Source: an uncultured Anaerolineae bacterium
Lineage (GTDB): Bacteria; Chloroflexota; Anaerolineae; Promineifilales; Promineifilaceae
Assembly (NCBI GenBank): GCA_905479495.1
Contig: CAJQMR010000010.1
Coordinates: 372,001-436,000 of the forward strand
DNA: 64,000 bases
Direction: 5' to 3'
Position numbers and translations under genes: made by a program
Shown: positions 51,106-59,000 of the stretch, one piece after another
How the letters are laid out: every line of letters begins with the position of its first letter
Position numbering within the stretch: position 1 is the first letter of the stretch
The notes under the pieces: generated by a model
What the model saw: only the letters and a program-made list of their open reading frames with translations
The model's database searches: none
What the model was told of the DNA's origin: nothing

Positions 51106-51780
51106 TCATCCTTCTGCTGGCAAAGCCACATAGTGCAGCATAAACAAAAAGTGACACAAACTCCCCCCCAATACAAACAGATGCCAAATCTCATGATGCC
51201 CAAACAGATCAGGCCAGGGATCTGGCCAGCGCCGATAATACACAACAAAGCCCACCGAGTAGATCAAGCCACCTAATAGAAGAAGCAGCAAGCCGTCAAA
51301 CGGCAGCCAGCGATAGGCATTTCCAGCCAAAATAAGCGGCAGCACGCCGCCCCAGGTAACAATCAGATAAATGGAGGCGTTCATAAAACCATGAATACGA
51401 CGGCTTCGCAGCTTATAAGCCATCCCCACCAATGCGCCCAGCCAAACAATCAATAAAACCGGCCAGCGCCAGGCATCAGGAAAAAAGGTGTACACAATGG
51501 GAGTATAGGTTCCGGCAATCAGTAAAAATATCGACATGTGGTCCAGTCGATTCAACTGAAAATGCAGGCGGGGCCGTGGTTTAACACCGTGAAGCAGGGA
51601 ACTGGCGCTGTACATCGCTGTCATGCTGAGGCCATAGATCAGCAGTACCCACATCTTGGGCCATTGGCCCCAGGCCAACCCCACCAGCCAAAGGGTGCCC
51701 AGCAGCGAAGCAAAACCACCCAAAACATGGGTCAATGTACTGGCCGGTTCATGCAAAATTTGAAGAATTCGTCGCATCAT
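51106..51780 (-). CDS. Hemolysin III / YqfA-like seven-TM membrane protein
   Basis: The 224-residue protein has seven hydrophobic helices and the conserved residues of the hemolysin III/PAQR-like superfamily: SASSLLHGVK after helix 2, RLDHMSIFLLIAGTYTP in helix 3, and a C-terminal FGHHEIWHLFVLGGSLCHF that supplies metal-binding histidines. Relatives have been linked to membrane fluidity and zinc-dependent lipid hydrolysis; true hemolytic activity is doubtful. TAAGG lies just before the ATG pair at 51780/51777. It is divergent from the heme O synthase gene. Confidence 0.9.
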   Translation of the reverse strand: MMRRILQILHEPASTLTHVLGGFASLLGTLWLVGLAWGQWPKMWVLLIYGLSMTAMYSASSLLHGVKPRPRLHFQLNRLDHMSIFLLIAGTYTPIVYTFFPDAWRWPVLLIVWLGALVGMAYKLRSRRIHGFMNASIYLIVTWGGVLPLILAGNAYRWLPFDGLLLLLLGGLIYSVGFVVYYRRWPDPWPDLFGHHEIWHLFVLGGSLCHFLFMLHYVALPAEG

Positions 51781-51832
51781 TAACCTTAATTTAACGGCCG
51801 TTTTCCCCACAGGCAAATTCCGCTACAAAGGT

Positions 51833-51861
51833 TTGTTCCCGTTTGTGAATGTTGTTACAAT
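51833..51861 (+). promoter_or_regulatory. Promoter of the heme O synthase gene
   Basis: TTGTTC (51833-51838) and TACAAT (51856-51861) are 17 bp apart. The predicted start near 51868 gives a leader of about 45 nt that contains the ATTCGG-AGA-CCGAAT palindrome over the ribosome-binding site (51901-51915). Confidence 0.5.
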
Positions 51862-51900
51862 AATTCATATAACATCTACCCGCTGCAAAATGTATACTCC

Positions 51901-51915
51901 ATTCGGAGACCGAAT
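51901..51915 (+). promoter_or_regulatory. Palindrome covering the Shine-Dalgarno and start of the heme O synthase gene
   Basis: ATTCGG (51901-51906) and CCGAAT (51910-51915) are perfect inverse copies around AGA. The GGAG ribosome-binding site (51905-51908) and the first two bases of the ATG (51914) lie inside. As DNA it could bind a repressor; as RNA the 3-nt loop hairpin would hide the start site. Confidence 0.45.
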
Positions 51916-52858
51916 GTCACTTTCTGAAACAAAGCAACAACCTACTTTGTCTACTCCAACGGCCAGCACGGCCGTTCCTTCTTGGCGCACGCGTTTACAA
52001 TTACTTGTCGTTTTGTTCAAGCTGCGCATTGTCTTTTTACTCCTGATGGCCGCCACAGGCGGTGCATTTTTGGCGGCTGGTGGCTGGCCAGGATTGAGCA
52101 ATTTACTGCTGTTGTGGCTGGCAGGTGGCATGGCGGCCGCGGGCGCTTCGGCGCTAAACCAATATTGGGAACGCGAATCTGACGGCGATATGCAGCGCAC
52201 CCGGAAACGGCCGTTGGTTACCGGAGCGATTGCCAAACCAGCCTGGGTACCCTATGTCGGGGCTGGGCTGGTGTTGCTGCCATCGCTGGCCGTACTGCCT
52301 TTTAATCCAGCACTCACTTTTTTCCTGATGTTAGGGGCCATCATCTACGTAGGCATTTACACCATCTGGCTAAAACCGCGTACCCTGCTCAACATTGTGA
52401 TTGGGGGCGCGGCAGGCAGTGCGGCCGTGTTAAGCGGCAGCGCAGCCGTAGGCAACTGGAACGATACAGGAGCGCTGGTGTTGTCCTTGCTTCTCTTCCT
52501 CTGGACACCGTTTCATTTTTGGAGTCTAGCGCTGCTATACAAAGATGACTACGCGCGCTCAGATGTGCCCATGCTACCAGTGCATACCACACCTCAGCAA
52601 GCGGCCTGGTGGGTGATGTCTCACACGTTCCCCACTGCGATTGGCGGTTTGCTGCTCGTCGTTCTTCCCAGCCTTGGCTGGATTTATCTCATTCCAGTGG
52701 TCTGGATTACCGTCGATTTATTCTGGAGTAACGTCAGGTTAATTCAGTCGCCAACACCTCCAAATGCCAAGAAGCTATTCATGTCTTCCAACATTTACCT
52801 GCTAGTGCTGCTGTTGGCGATTTGCGCGGGCACCGTGGCCGCTTCAATGGGGAGCTGA
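51914..52858 (+). CDS. ctaB: Protoheme IX farnesyltransferase (heme O synthase)
   Basis: The 314-residue UbiA-family prenyltransferase has eight or nine helices and the prenyl-diphosphate-binding motif ASALNQYWERESDGDMQRTRKRPL (first Asp of the usual NxxxDxxxD is Glu here). The second conserved loop is LYKDDYARSDVPMLPV. It adds farnesyl to heme b to make heme O for terminal oxidases. The ATG at 51914 has GGAG 5 nt upstream and is preferred to earlier in-frame codons. The glutaredoxin-like gene overlaps its stop (TGATG). No oxidase subunit gene is in the window. Confidence 0.93.
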   Translation: MSLSETKQQPTLSTPTASTAVPSWRTRLQLLVVLFKLRIVFLLLMAATGGAFLAAGGWPGLSNLLLLWLAGGMAAAGASALNQYWERESDGDMQRTRKRPLVTGAIAKPAWVPYVGAGLVLLPSLAVLPFNPALTFFLMLGAIIYVGIYTIWLKPRTLLNIVIGGAAGSAAVLSGSAAVGNWNDTGALVLSLLLFLWTPFHFWSLALLYKDDYARSDVPMLPVHTTPQQAAWWVMSHTFPTAIGGLLLVVLPSLGWIYLIPVVWITVDLFWSNVRLIQSPTPPNAKKLFMSSNIYLLVLLLAICAGTVAASMGS

Positions 52859-53097
52859 TGGTTACTGTCACCCTGTTTACCAAACCGGGCTGCGGCCTGT
52901 GTGATGAAGTGAAGTCTAGCCTGGAACACCTTCAGTCTCGCTATCCTCATGAGTTATTGCAAATAGATATCATGCAGGATGAGGCCCTGTTTAAGCAATA
53001 TCGCTACACGATTCCTGTGGTGCGGATTGGGGAGCAGGAATTGGCCGCACCAATTACGGCCGTTCAGCTGCAAAACGCCTTACAAAAAGCAGGCTAA
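52858..53097 (+). CDS. Glutaredoxin-like protein (DUF836 type)
   Basis: The 79-residue thioredoxin-fold protein starts MVTVTLFTKPGCGLCDEV, giving a CGLC redox motif, and has the cis-proline in YTIPVVRIGEQEL (TIPVV). It may reduce or shuttle disulfides in the cytosol. Its ATG overlaps the TGA of the heme O synthase gene, so the two are coupled, perhaps serving oxidase assembly together. The TAV near the end lies on an ACGGCCGT copy. Confidence 0.9.
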   Translation: MVTVTLFTKPGCGLCDEVKSSLEHLQSRYPHELLQIDIMQDEALFKQYRYTIPVVRIGEQELAAPITAVQLQNALQKAG

Positions 53098-53328
53098 AAA
53101 GAGCGTTTTTGCCGTGCTCAGCAGATAAGGATTTGGTTTGTGAAGACACGCACAACCTTGTCATCCCTGTGTGACTGTGTTAGTATCTCGTCAACCCTGC
53201 TGTGTGCGTGATGAGCTTGCCAGTGTTGAGCCAACGCTTCACAAATGGGGGTCGAAAATACGCTGAGGGGATGTAGTAGCTCACGGCGGAAGTCGTTCGG
53301 CCAGGCAGATACTCGCGAAAAGGCTCCC

Positions 53329-53390
53329 ACCTGCATACGCAGGTTCAAACAACGGGGCTCACACGGCATGGCGGGGTTTCAGGAACCTGC
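53329..53390. other. Mutually exclusive hairpins in a GC-rich block, candidate structured RNA
   Basis: ACCTGC (53329-53334) pairs with GCAGGT (53339-53344) across an ATAC loop. The same right arm, extended to GCAGGTTC (53339-53346), is also perfectly complementary to GAACCTGC (53383-53390). Only one of the two stems can form, the logic of a switching RNA. The block lies 230 nt upstream of the metallo-hydrolase gene; whether it is transcribed is unknown. Confidence 0.35.
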
Positions 53391-53535
53391 CCTTGATTTA
53401 TAAACCTGAAGGAAATTAATTGGTAAACATCTCAATTGCTATTCAGGTTCATTCAAGCAATTCAGTCGTTTTATCGATGATTGATCTAATTGGTGAATTG
53501 TTATGAATCAGGGCTTTTTTTGTCGCATTTTTTAT

Positions 53536-53563
53536 AAGTGACAATCACTTTTTTTGATACAAT
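53536..53563 (+). promoter_or_regulatory. Operator and -10 box upstream of the metallo-hydrolase gene
   Basis: AAGTGA (53536-53541) and TCACTT (53545-53550) form a perfect inverted repeat around CAA. It is followed 7 nt later by TACAAT (53558-53563), a good -10 box. The palindrome occupies the -35 region, so a protein bound there would either block or replace -35 recognition. A leader of about 50 nt with AAGGA precedes the ATG at 53621. Confidence 0.55.
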
Positions 53564-53620
53564 CCAGACCCGAATCAGTCATTCAACTGGTTCTCGTTAG
53601 CAGAAGGAAAAAGCAGCTTT

Positions 53621-54478
53621 ATGGTGCGTGAGCGAATTGCTGACGACATCTATGTATTTACAAGTCAGTCGTATGCTCAGGTGACAGCGGGAGCCATCTT
53701 AACCAAAGATGGCGTCATTTTAATTGACACGCTGTACTTCCCAGAAGAAACAAAGGCAATTAAAGAGTTTCTTGAAGAGCGTCAAGGCTTGAAGATTCGG
53801 TATGTCATCAACACCCATTACCACGCGGACCACACGCAAGGTACATATCTTTTCCCCGAAGCCCAAATTGTCAGCCATGCACTGTGCCGCCAGCTGCTGG
53901 ACAGCGTTGGGCGTGAAGGTCTGGCTGAAGCCCAGGCACAAATCCCTGAATTAGAAGAAGTTCAAATTATCCTGCCCGAATTGGTATTTGCAGAAGGTAT
54001 TCTTAACCTTTACTTGGGCGGCAAAACATTGCAGCTACACCACATGCCAGGACACAGCATGGATCTGATTGGCGTGTACGTTACCAATAACCAGATTCTG
54101 TTTGCATCTGATAATTCCATGCCGGTGCCCACCATTTTTGACGGGGGGCATAGAGTTTTGGTCAATTCGCTAAACAAAATGTTGGCGCTGGAACCAGACA
54201 CGATTGTACAGGGGCATGGAGAAGTCATTTTGCGTGGCGAGGTGCAATCTGTCATTCAGGACGATCTGGATTATTTGGCCAGGATTAAAGATGAAGTTTC
54301 TAATGTCCTGCGCAAGAACCAGCCGGTTGAAGCATTGGACGAAATTGACATTGAAAGCTGCGGCAAGTCCCGTATTCCTTTAAATGGCCTGGTTGCCGAC
54401 CTGCATCGGGCGAATCTGTATCGATTGTATGATGAGCTGCGCGAAGAAGCTCCAGTGACGGAAGGCAGTGTGGCTTGA
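53621..54478 (+). CDS. Metallo-beta-lactamase-fold hydrolase
   Basis: The 285-residue cytosolic protein has the zinc-binding signature NTHYHADHTQG (HxHxDH, ~residues 65-75), the later ligands in HMPGHSMDLIG (His ~147), SDNSM (Asp ~167) and VQGHGEVILRG (His ~204). It is a generic MBL hydrolase with no beta-lactamase-specific feature, and the substrate is unknown. AAGGA lies 12 nt before the ATG. The lipoprotein gene overlaps its stop by one base (TGATG). Confidence 0.9.
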   Translation: MVRERIADDIYVFTSQSYAQVTAGAILTKDGVILIDTLYFPEETKAIKEFLEERQGLKIRYVINTHYHADHTQGTYLFPEAQIVSHALCRQLLDSVGREGLAEAQAQIPELEEVQIILPELVFAEGILNLYLGGKTLQLHHMPGHSMDLIGVYVTNNQILFASDNSMPVPTIFDGGHRVLVNSLNKMLALEPDTIVQGHGEVILRGEVQSVIQDDLDYLARIKDEVSNVLRKNQPVEALDEIDIESCGKSRIPLNGLVADLHRANLYRLYDELREEAPVTEGSVA

Positions 54479-55554
54479 TGACGGCCTGGTGCCCGCTTGG
54501 TGCCTGGGCCAAATGGCCAGTAATTTTTCTTCTACTGATAGGAACGGCCGTTTCCCTCTCCGCCTGTCAATTCACATCTCCGTTAATTTTCGCCACAGAT
54601 CCACTCCCCACCCTGGTCCCTACGCTGGCGATTCTGCCAAGTCCGCCTACCCCGCAACCAGCCATTGCTGCGGCCACGATTATGCCCACAGCATCAATTA
54701 CGGCCGTTCCCCCCACCCATACACCAACCAACACGCCAATACCCACCGCAACCGCTCCGCCCAGCTACCACCTTGCCCTCAACGCGACCCAGCCACAAGG
54801 GTATCTGACCCAGTTTCGACTGGTCGCCTTTTACGGCAGCCCCACTGGCCCTAGCCTGGGCCTCCTGGGCGATTGGCCACGCGAGGAAATGCACCGGCAA
54901 CTTTTATCAACACTGACTACCTATGAGCCATTCTCGGATCGCCCTATCCTGCCTGCCTTTCATCTCGTCACCACAGTTGCCAACCCCACGCCCCCTGAAT
55001 ACAGTCACCATGTAAGTCTGGAGATGATTGAAGAATGGGTGGCGGCGGCGGAAACGTTGCAAACGGCCGTTATCCTCGACATTCAACCTGGACGCGCCAA
55101 TCTCATGGCTGAGTTTACTCGCCTGGAATATTTACTATACGAACCGCACGTTCACCTGGCGATAGACCCAGAATTTGTGATGAATGCCTGGCAGGTGCCA
55201 GGGGCCAACATCGGCCAACTGTACGCCGCGCAAATTAACGAGATTCAAGCGCAAATGAACAAAATCGGGGCAGAGGTTGGGCTGAATCGGGTGCTGATTT
55301 TGCACCAGTTCCGCCCTTCTATGCTGCCCGACAAGGCACTCATCGAGGATTATCCTTTTGTGGAACTTGTTATTGATGGGGACGGCGTGGGTCCGGCAGA
55401 GATTAAGATCAGCAACTACACCACCTACGCCAGCGAGCCAGCTTTTGAGTTTGGCGGTTTCAAGTTGTTCCCCACCAACGGCGACTACCCTATTCTGTCG
55501 CCCGCCGAAGTGATGAGTCTAGAACCGCCGCCTGTCCTGATTATTTACCAGTAG
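54478..55554 (+). CDS. Lipoprotein of unknown function
   Basis: The 358-residue protein has a signal peptide with lipobox SLSAC (Cys ~30), a Pro/Thr/Ala-rich linker (~50-100) and a C-terminal domain of about 250 residues. The domain shows YLTQFRLVAFYGSPTGPSLGLLG, AVILDIQPGRANLM and HVHLAIDPEFVMNAWQVPG. The repeating strand-helix pattern with IDPEF suggests a TIM-barrel-like fold, but no enzyme family is recognised. It is coupled to the metallo-hydrolase gene (TGATG), so the pair may act together on one substrate, one inside and one outside the membrane. Confidence 0.78.
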   Translation: MTAWCPLGAWAKWPVIFLLLIGTAVSLSACQFTSPLIFATDPLPTLVPTLAILPSPPTPQPAIAAATIMPTASITAVPPTHTPTNTPIPTATAPPSYHLALNATQPQGYLTQFRLVAFYGSPTGPSLGLLGDWPREEMHRQLLSTLTTYEPFSDRPILPAFHLVTTVANPTPPEYSHHVSLEMIEEWVAAAETLQTAVILDIQPGRANLMAEFTRLEYLLYEPHVHLAIDPEFVMNAWQVPGANIGQLYAAQINEIQAQMNKIGAEVGLNRVLILHQFRPSMLPDKALIEDYPFVELVIDGDGVGPAEIKISNYTTYASEPAFEFGGFKLFPTNGDYPILSPAEVMSLEPPPVLIIYQ

Positions 55555-55602
55555 GTATAAAAACGGCCGTTTGCCACCAAGTTGCGGCGAAAATTTGGCA
55601 CA

Positions 55603-58398
55603 TCATTCTTGCCGAGCAAAATAATCCTGTAGCAAACGATGACGAAACGTGTAGCCACCGCCCACTTTTTGCAGCAAAACCGCATTGGCCGCGTCATCAA
55701 GCAGCTGAGAATAGTTTAGGGGCACATCTTTCTCGCGCCACAACAAGAATCGAATAACCCCATGTTTGACGAGATCATTGAAGCCATGCGCGGTTCCAGC
55801 AGACAGACCAATCATGAGGCCCGTATAAACGCCTGATGGGATGTTGACGGTAACGGCCGTTAATAACACAATGGGGGCTGCAACCAGAACAAAAGCCCAA
55901 ACCCCATTTTTAGCAGCAATTCGTATCCCCTCATTCGGGCGGTTTTGCGTTTCGGGCCGCCTGCCGCTAACGCCGCCTAACAAAAAGAACATCAAGCTAT
56001 TACTTACTAGATTAAGCTGCCAGGCAACGGCCGTTGGGTCATTCAGCCAGATAATGCCAGACCAAAGCAGCGAAAAAAGCGCGCCAACCCCACCCCACAA
56101 TCCGGCATTGGGCCACGACCATTGCAACGCACCCCGTGCCCGAACCTCCGTGCGAAAACTTTGTCCATAAGTTACATACCCCAAGGCCAACGCGCTGCCT
56201 AACATCTCGATACCACCCATGAACAGCGCCAAAACCCAGGTATCGGTTTGGGCGATGAGGAGTGTTGTCAATACCCCACCTACTCCGCCCACGATGAGTA
56301 AATGCAAGCCACCCAGCCGCCGGTCTATTTTGGCACCATCGCCACGTCGCTGCCGCCAGTTAAAAAAGAGCCCATCCACTACGGCCATGATCGTGCCGAT
56401 GAACAGATTAAAAATGGAGATGGCCAATAGACTGTTCCAGGGAACGGCCGTTACGCCAAACGCACCTGCCAACCGGGTAAAAAAATACAGTTCGATAAAC
56501 GGCGGATTAATGCCAATGAGTTGGATGAAACTCCACATGATAGGCGCACCCAGAAAAGCTGACATGAGGGCGCGGGTCATCCAGAGATAGAGCCATTGGG
56601 CACGACTGCTGCGGTTAGGGGGTCCCAACCAACTCGGCTGTATTTGCTCAATGAGAAAGATGGATTGATTGTGCCGCTGCATCTGCCAGGCGAGCCAGCT
56701 TAACTGGGCCGCAAGCTTGGCCTGATGAAAGCGACTATCTCCTTTTTCTTCCTGTCGTTGAAACATGTGCCACACGTATTGGGCAAACAGATTGTCGTGG
56801 GTGAGATCTGTTGCATTGTGGCGTGCGCCATTGCCAGCGTGGAAGGCGGTGCGCATCATGTTCAAATTGAGGGGAGATTGGGCAATTTCTAACAGCGCCT
56901 CGTCGTTAAAGATGGTTTGGATGAGGGATGTGGGGGTGTGTTGGTGGATTTGGGCAGTGGTTAACGGCCGTATCAGCACCGCCCCATTTAACTGCAAACG
57001 AGCATCTTGTTGGCGAACGGCCGTTTCATACGCCTCCTGCCGACAGCAAATCACCAGATCGGCCAGACCGAATTTTTGCCGGTAGGCATTAATGGCCGCA
57101 ATACAGTCGGCGCGGCAGTGGGGGGGCATCTCATCAAGACCATCCAGCAAAAAGAACAGCCGGTCATTGGCCAGCCATCGCCGCCCAATGCGGCGCGGAA
57201 TCTGGTATTTGGCCACCATCTCTTCCACCGCCCACTCACCGATGGATAACTGCCGGTCAGCCCAGCCGTTCAAATTGAGAATGACGGGGACAGGCTGCTG
57301 CTCATCTTCGCCAGCCATCGCCAGCAAATAACTGGCCAGTTCCACCAGGCTGATAGTTTTACCTGCGCCGGGTGCACCCAAAATGAGCAGGGAGCGGTCG
57401 GCGTTGCGAAACGCCTGATAAATGTTGGCCGCTTCTGGATTGTGTCCTGCATCTAGCACATCTCCCCACGGATGATCAATGGCATCGTTGGCAAATTTGA
57501 GCTTGAGATGGATGAAGGTTTGTTCATCGCGGAGGGGCATCAGCAAGCCATCGACCCAAAAACGGCGTACTTTTTCGATGAGCACGCGGCGGCTGCGCTG
57601 GTCGGGTGTCAGGTCGGCTGAGGAGGTGGGAGCCACGGCCGTTTCCCGCCGTTGACACAGCTGCTGGTAGAGTGCGGCCGTTTCTGGCTGGGGTGGCACG
57701 CCGAGTTCTTTTTCCAGCAGGTCGGTGAGGGCCTGGAACTGGTTGTGTACGGCCGTCCAATCCCCCAGTTCGGCATAAAGCTGCATGAGTTGGCTGTGGG
57801 TAGGTTCGTGCCAGGGGTTCAGGTTGAGCCAGCGGTGGGCGTGAGCCACGGCCGTATCCCACTGCTGCTGTGTTTGGTAATGCGCGGTCAAACGCTTAAG
57901 TGCCGTTACCAAATCGCGCCGCAAGGCCTCGCTCTGAATAAACGCCCACTCGTTAAAGCCGGGGCTGTCCCGCAGGGTAAATCCTTGCAAAAAATCAGCC
58001 TGATACCTGATAACCCCTTTTTCAACACCTGCCAGCTCGTCGCTGGCCAAGCCGTCTTCGAGGCCTAAAGCGGGTGCCAGCAGGCGGCGCAGGGTCACCA
58101 CATCTGCGGTCCATTTCGCCTCAGGGTTCATCCCAATTTGCCGCCGGTTGATGAGCAGAAAGCCGTCGCCCAGCTCTTTTTTGATTAAGGAAAGGGTGTA
58201 ACGAAGTGCCCCCCGCGCCCGCTTGCTGTCCGATTCTGGCCAGAGCAGCGCGGCCAGCTCGCTGCGGTCGTGCCGCATACCGGAGGTGGCCAGGTAGGCC
58301 AGCAGTGCAATGGCTTTAGCAGAACCAAATTGGAGGGAACGGCCGTTCAAAGCCACGGTCGGCGATCCCAGCAAGGTGATGGTTAACAGATCAGACAT
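55603..58398 (-). CDS. SARP-NACHT regulator with polytopic membrane domain
   Basis: The 931-residue protein starts with an OmpR-like DNA-binding domain (~1-95; LAALLWPESDSKRARGALRYTLSLIKKEL) and a BTAD helical repeat domain (~97-245), the SARP arrangement. A NACHT NTPase follows (~335-520; Walker A LGAPGAGKTISL with Lys ~347; Walker B LFFLLDGLDEMP; sensor VICCRQEAYE). The C-terminal third (~620-890) has about eight transmembrane helices and ends in FRHRLLQDYFA. It joins transcription control, a signalling ATPase and membrane attachment in one chain. TAV and ERP residues mark many ACGGCCGT copies. Confidence 0.88.
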   Translation of the reverse strand: MSDLLTITLLGSPTVALNGRSLQFGSAKAIALLAYLATSGMRHDRSELAALLWPESDSKRARGALRYTLSLIKKELGDGFLLINRRQIGMNPEAKWTADVVTLRRLLAPALGLEDGLASDELAGVEKGVIRYQADFLQGFTLRDSPGFNEWAFIQSEALRRDLVTALKRLTAHYQTQQQWDTAVAHAHRWLNLNPWHEPTHSQLMQLYAELGDWTAVHNQFQALTDLLEKELGVPPQPETAALYQQLCQRRETAVAPTSSADLTPDQRSRRVLIEKVRRFWVDGLLMPLRDEQTFIHLKLKFANDAIDHPWGDVLDAGHNPEAANIYQAFRNADRSLLILGAPGAGKTISLVELASYLLAMAGEDEQQPVPVILNLNGWADRQLSIGEWAVEEMVAKYQIPRRIGRRWLANDRLFFLLDGLDEMPPHCRADCIAAINAYRQKFGLADLVICCRQEAYETAVRQQDARLQLNGAVLIRPLTTAQIHQHTPTSLIQTIFNDEALLEIAQSPLNLNMMRTAFHAGNGARHNATDLTHDNLFAQYVWHMFQRQEEKGDSRFHQAKLAAQLSWLAWQMQRHNQSIFLIEQIQPSWLGPPNRSSRAQWLYLWMTRALMSAFLGAPIMWSFIQLIGINPPFIELYFFTRLAGAFGVTAVPWNSLLAISIFNLFIGTIMAVVDGLFFNWRQRRGDGAKIDRRLGGLHLLIVGGVGGVLTTLLIAQTDTWVLALFMGGIEMLGSALALGYVTYGQSFRTEVRARGALQWSWPNAGLWGGVGALFSLLWSGIIWLNDPTAVAWQLNLVSNSLMFFLLGGVSGRRPETQNRPNEGIRIAAKNGVWAFVLVAAPIVLLTAVTVNIPSGVYTGLMIGLSAGTAHGFNDLVKHGVIRFLLWREKDVPLNYSQLLDDAANAVLLQKVGGGYTFRHRLLQDYFARQE

Positions 58399-58473
58399 GG
58401 GACGTTGGTGTTGATTGATTTGAAGCAGTGAATCGAGGTGTGGATTGTAACAAACAGGGCAAAATCCTGCTAA

Positions 58474-58508
58474 AAAACGGCCGCTAACGATTTCATAACG
58501 GCCGTTTT
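58474..58508. terminator. Hairpin built from two ACGGCCGT-type motifs
   Basis: AAAACGGCCG (58474-58483) and CGGCCGTTTT (58499-58508) pair perfectly over 10 bp with a 15-nt loop, in the 220-bp divergent gap between the SARP-NACHT and ABM-like genes. Each arm contains the core of the dispersed palindrome. A second small hairpin, TTGGAT/ATCCAA, lies at 58559-58577. Confidence 0.55.
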
Positions 58509-58618
58509 CTATGCTAAACCCAGCGTTTTCTAACCGGCAGGCACGGGGCAGATATGTTTTGGATCGATTTTATCCAATTGTTCTGTGCCTAGCAGTTCTA
58601 GCCAAAAGGAGGCATCTG

Positions 58619-58954
58619 ATGTACGCACGCGTGGTAACTGCACCAACAAAACCGGGAGCCATCCGGGAAGGGATTCGCGTTTACAAGGAGTCCATTTTGC
58701 CAGCAATGCAGAAACAGGCAGGATTTCTGGGAACGACATCTTTGGTAAATGAAGCCGAAAACAAAGTGATCTCAATTTCCCTTTGGGCAACGGAAGCGGA
58801 CATGCAGGCAAGCGAAGCCAGTGGTTATCTCCAGGCCCAGATGGTCAAAGTCGCTCCTTTTGTGACGGCTCCGCTGGCCAATGAGCATTTTGAGACGGCC
58901 GTACAGGCGCATGGAGACCAACTGGCAGTTAGCCAATCTCAAGGCGCTGGCTGA
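58619..58954 (+). CDS. ABM-like dimeric alpha/beta-barrel protein
   Basis: The 111-residue protein begins MYARVVTAPTKPGAIREGIR and contains QAGFLGTTSLVNEAENKVISISLWATEADMQASEASG. This is the strand-helix-strand pattern of antibiotic-biosynthesis-monooxygenase/heme-degrading-monooxygenase-like domains. Without clear active-site residues, its reaction cannot be given. AAAGGAGG lies 6 nt before the ATG, which is preferred to upstream in-frame codons. The next gene starts 46 nt downstream with its own Shine-Dalgarno. Confidence 0.8.
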   Translation: MYARVVTAPTKPGAIREGIRVYKESILPAMQKQAGFLGTTSLVNEAENKVISISLWATEADMQASEASGYLQAQMVKVAPFVTAPLANEHFETAVQAHGDQLAVSQSQGAG

Positions 58955-59000
58955 AGGTGAAGTTTTCTGATTTTTTATTTACATAAGGAGTATTTATCAA

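Larger units (their letters stand above)
53098..53620. other. Intergenic region (~520 bp) with a GC-rich structured block and a promoter
   Basis: The left half (about 53118-53395) is GC-rich with multiple complementary segments, while the right half is AT-rich and carries the operator and promoter at 53536-53563. An 83-codon minus-strand frame at 53118-53369 has no Shine-Dalgarno and no recognisable domain and is probably spurious. No ACGGCCGT copy occurs here. Confidence 0.6.

Noticed and set aside
51106-51780. Reading hemolysin III as a virulence toxin
   Set aside because: The family is widespread in non-pathogens and linked to membrane homeostasis; the name is historical.
53341-53352. GGTTCAAAC, resembling a tRNA T-loop
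   Set aside because: There is no acceptor stem, D-arm or anticodon stem at the required distances, so it is not a tRNA.
53118-53369. 83-codon minus-strand reading frame
   Set aside because: It has no ribosome-binding site and no domain. The block has competing hairpins and looks like structured DNA or RNA instead of a gene.
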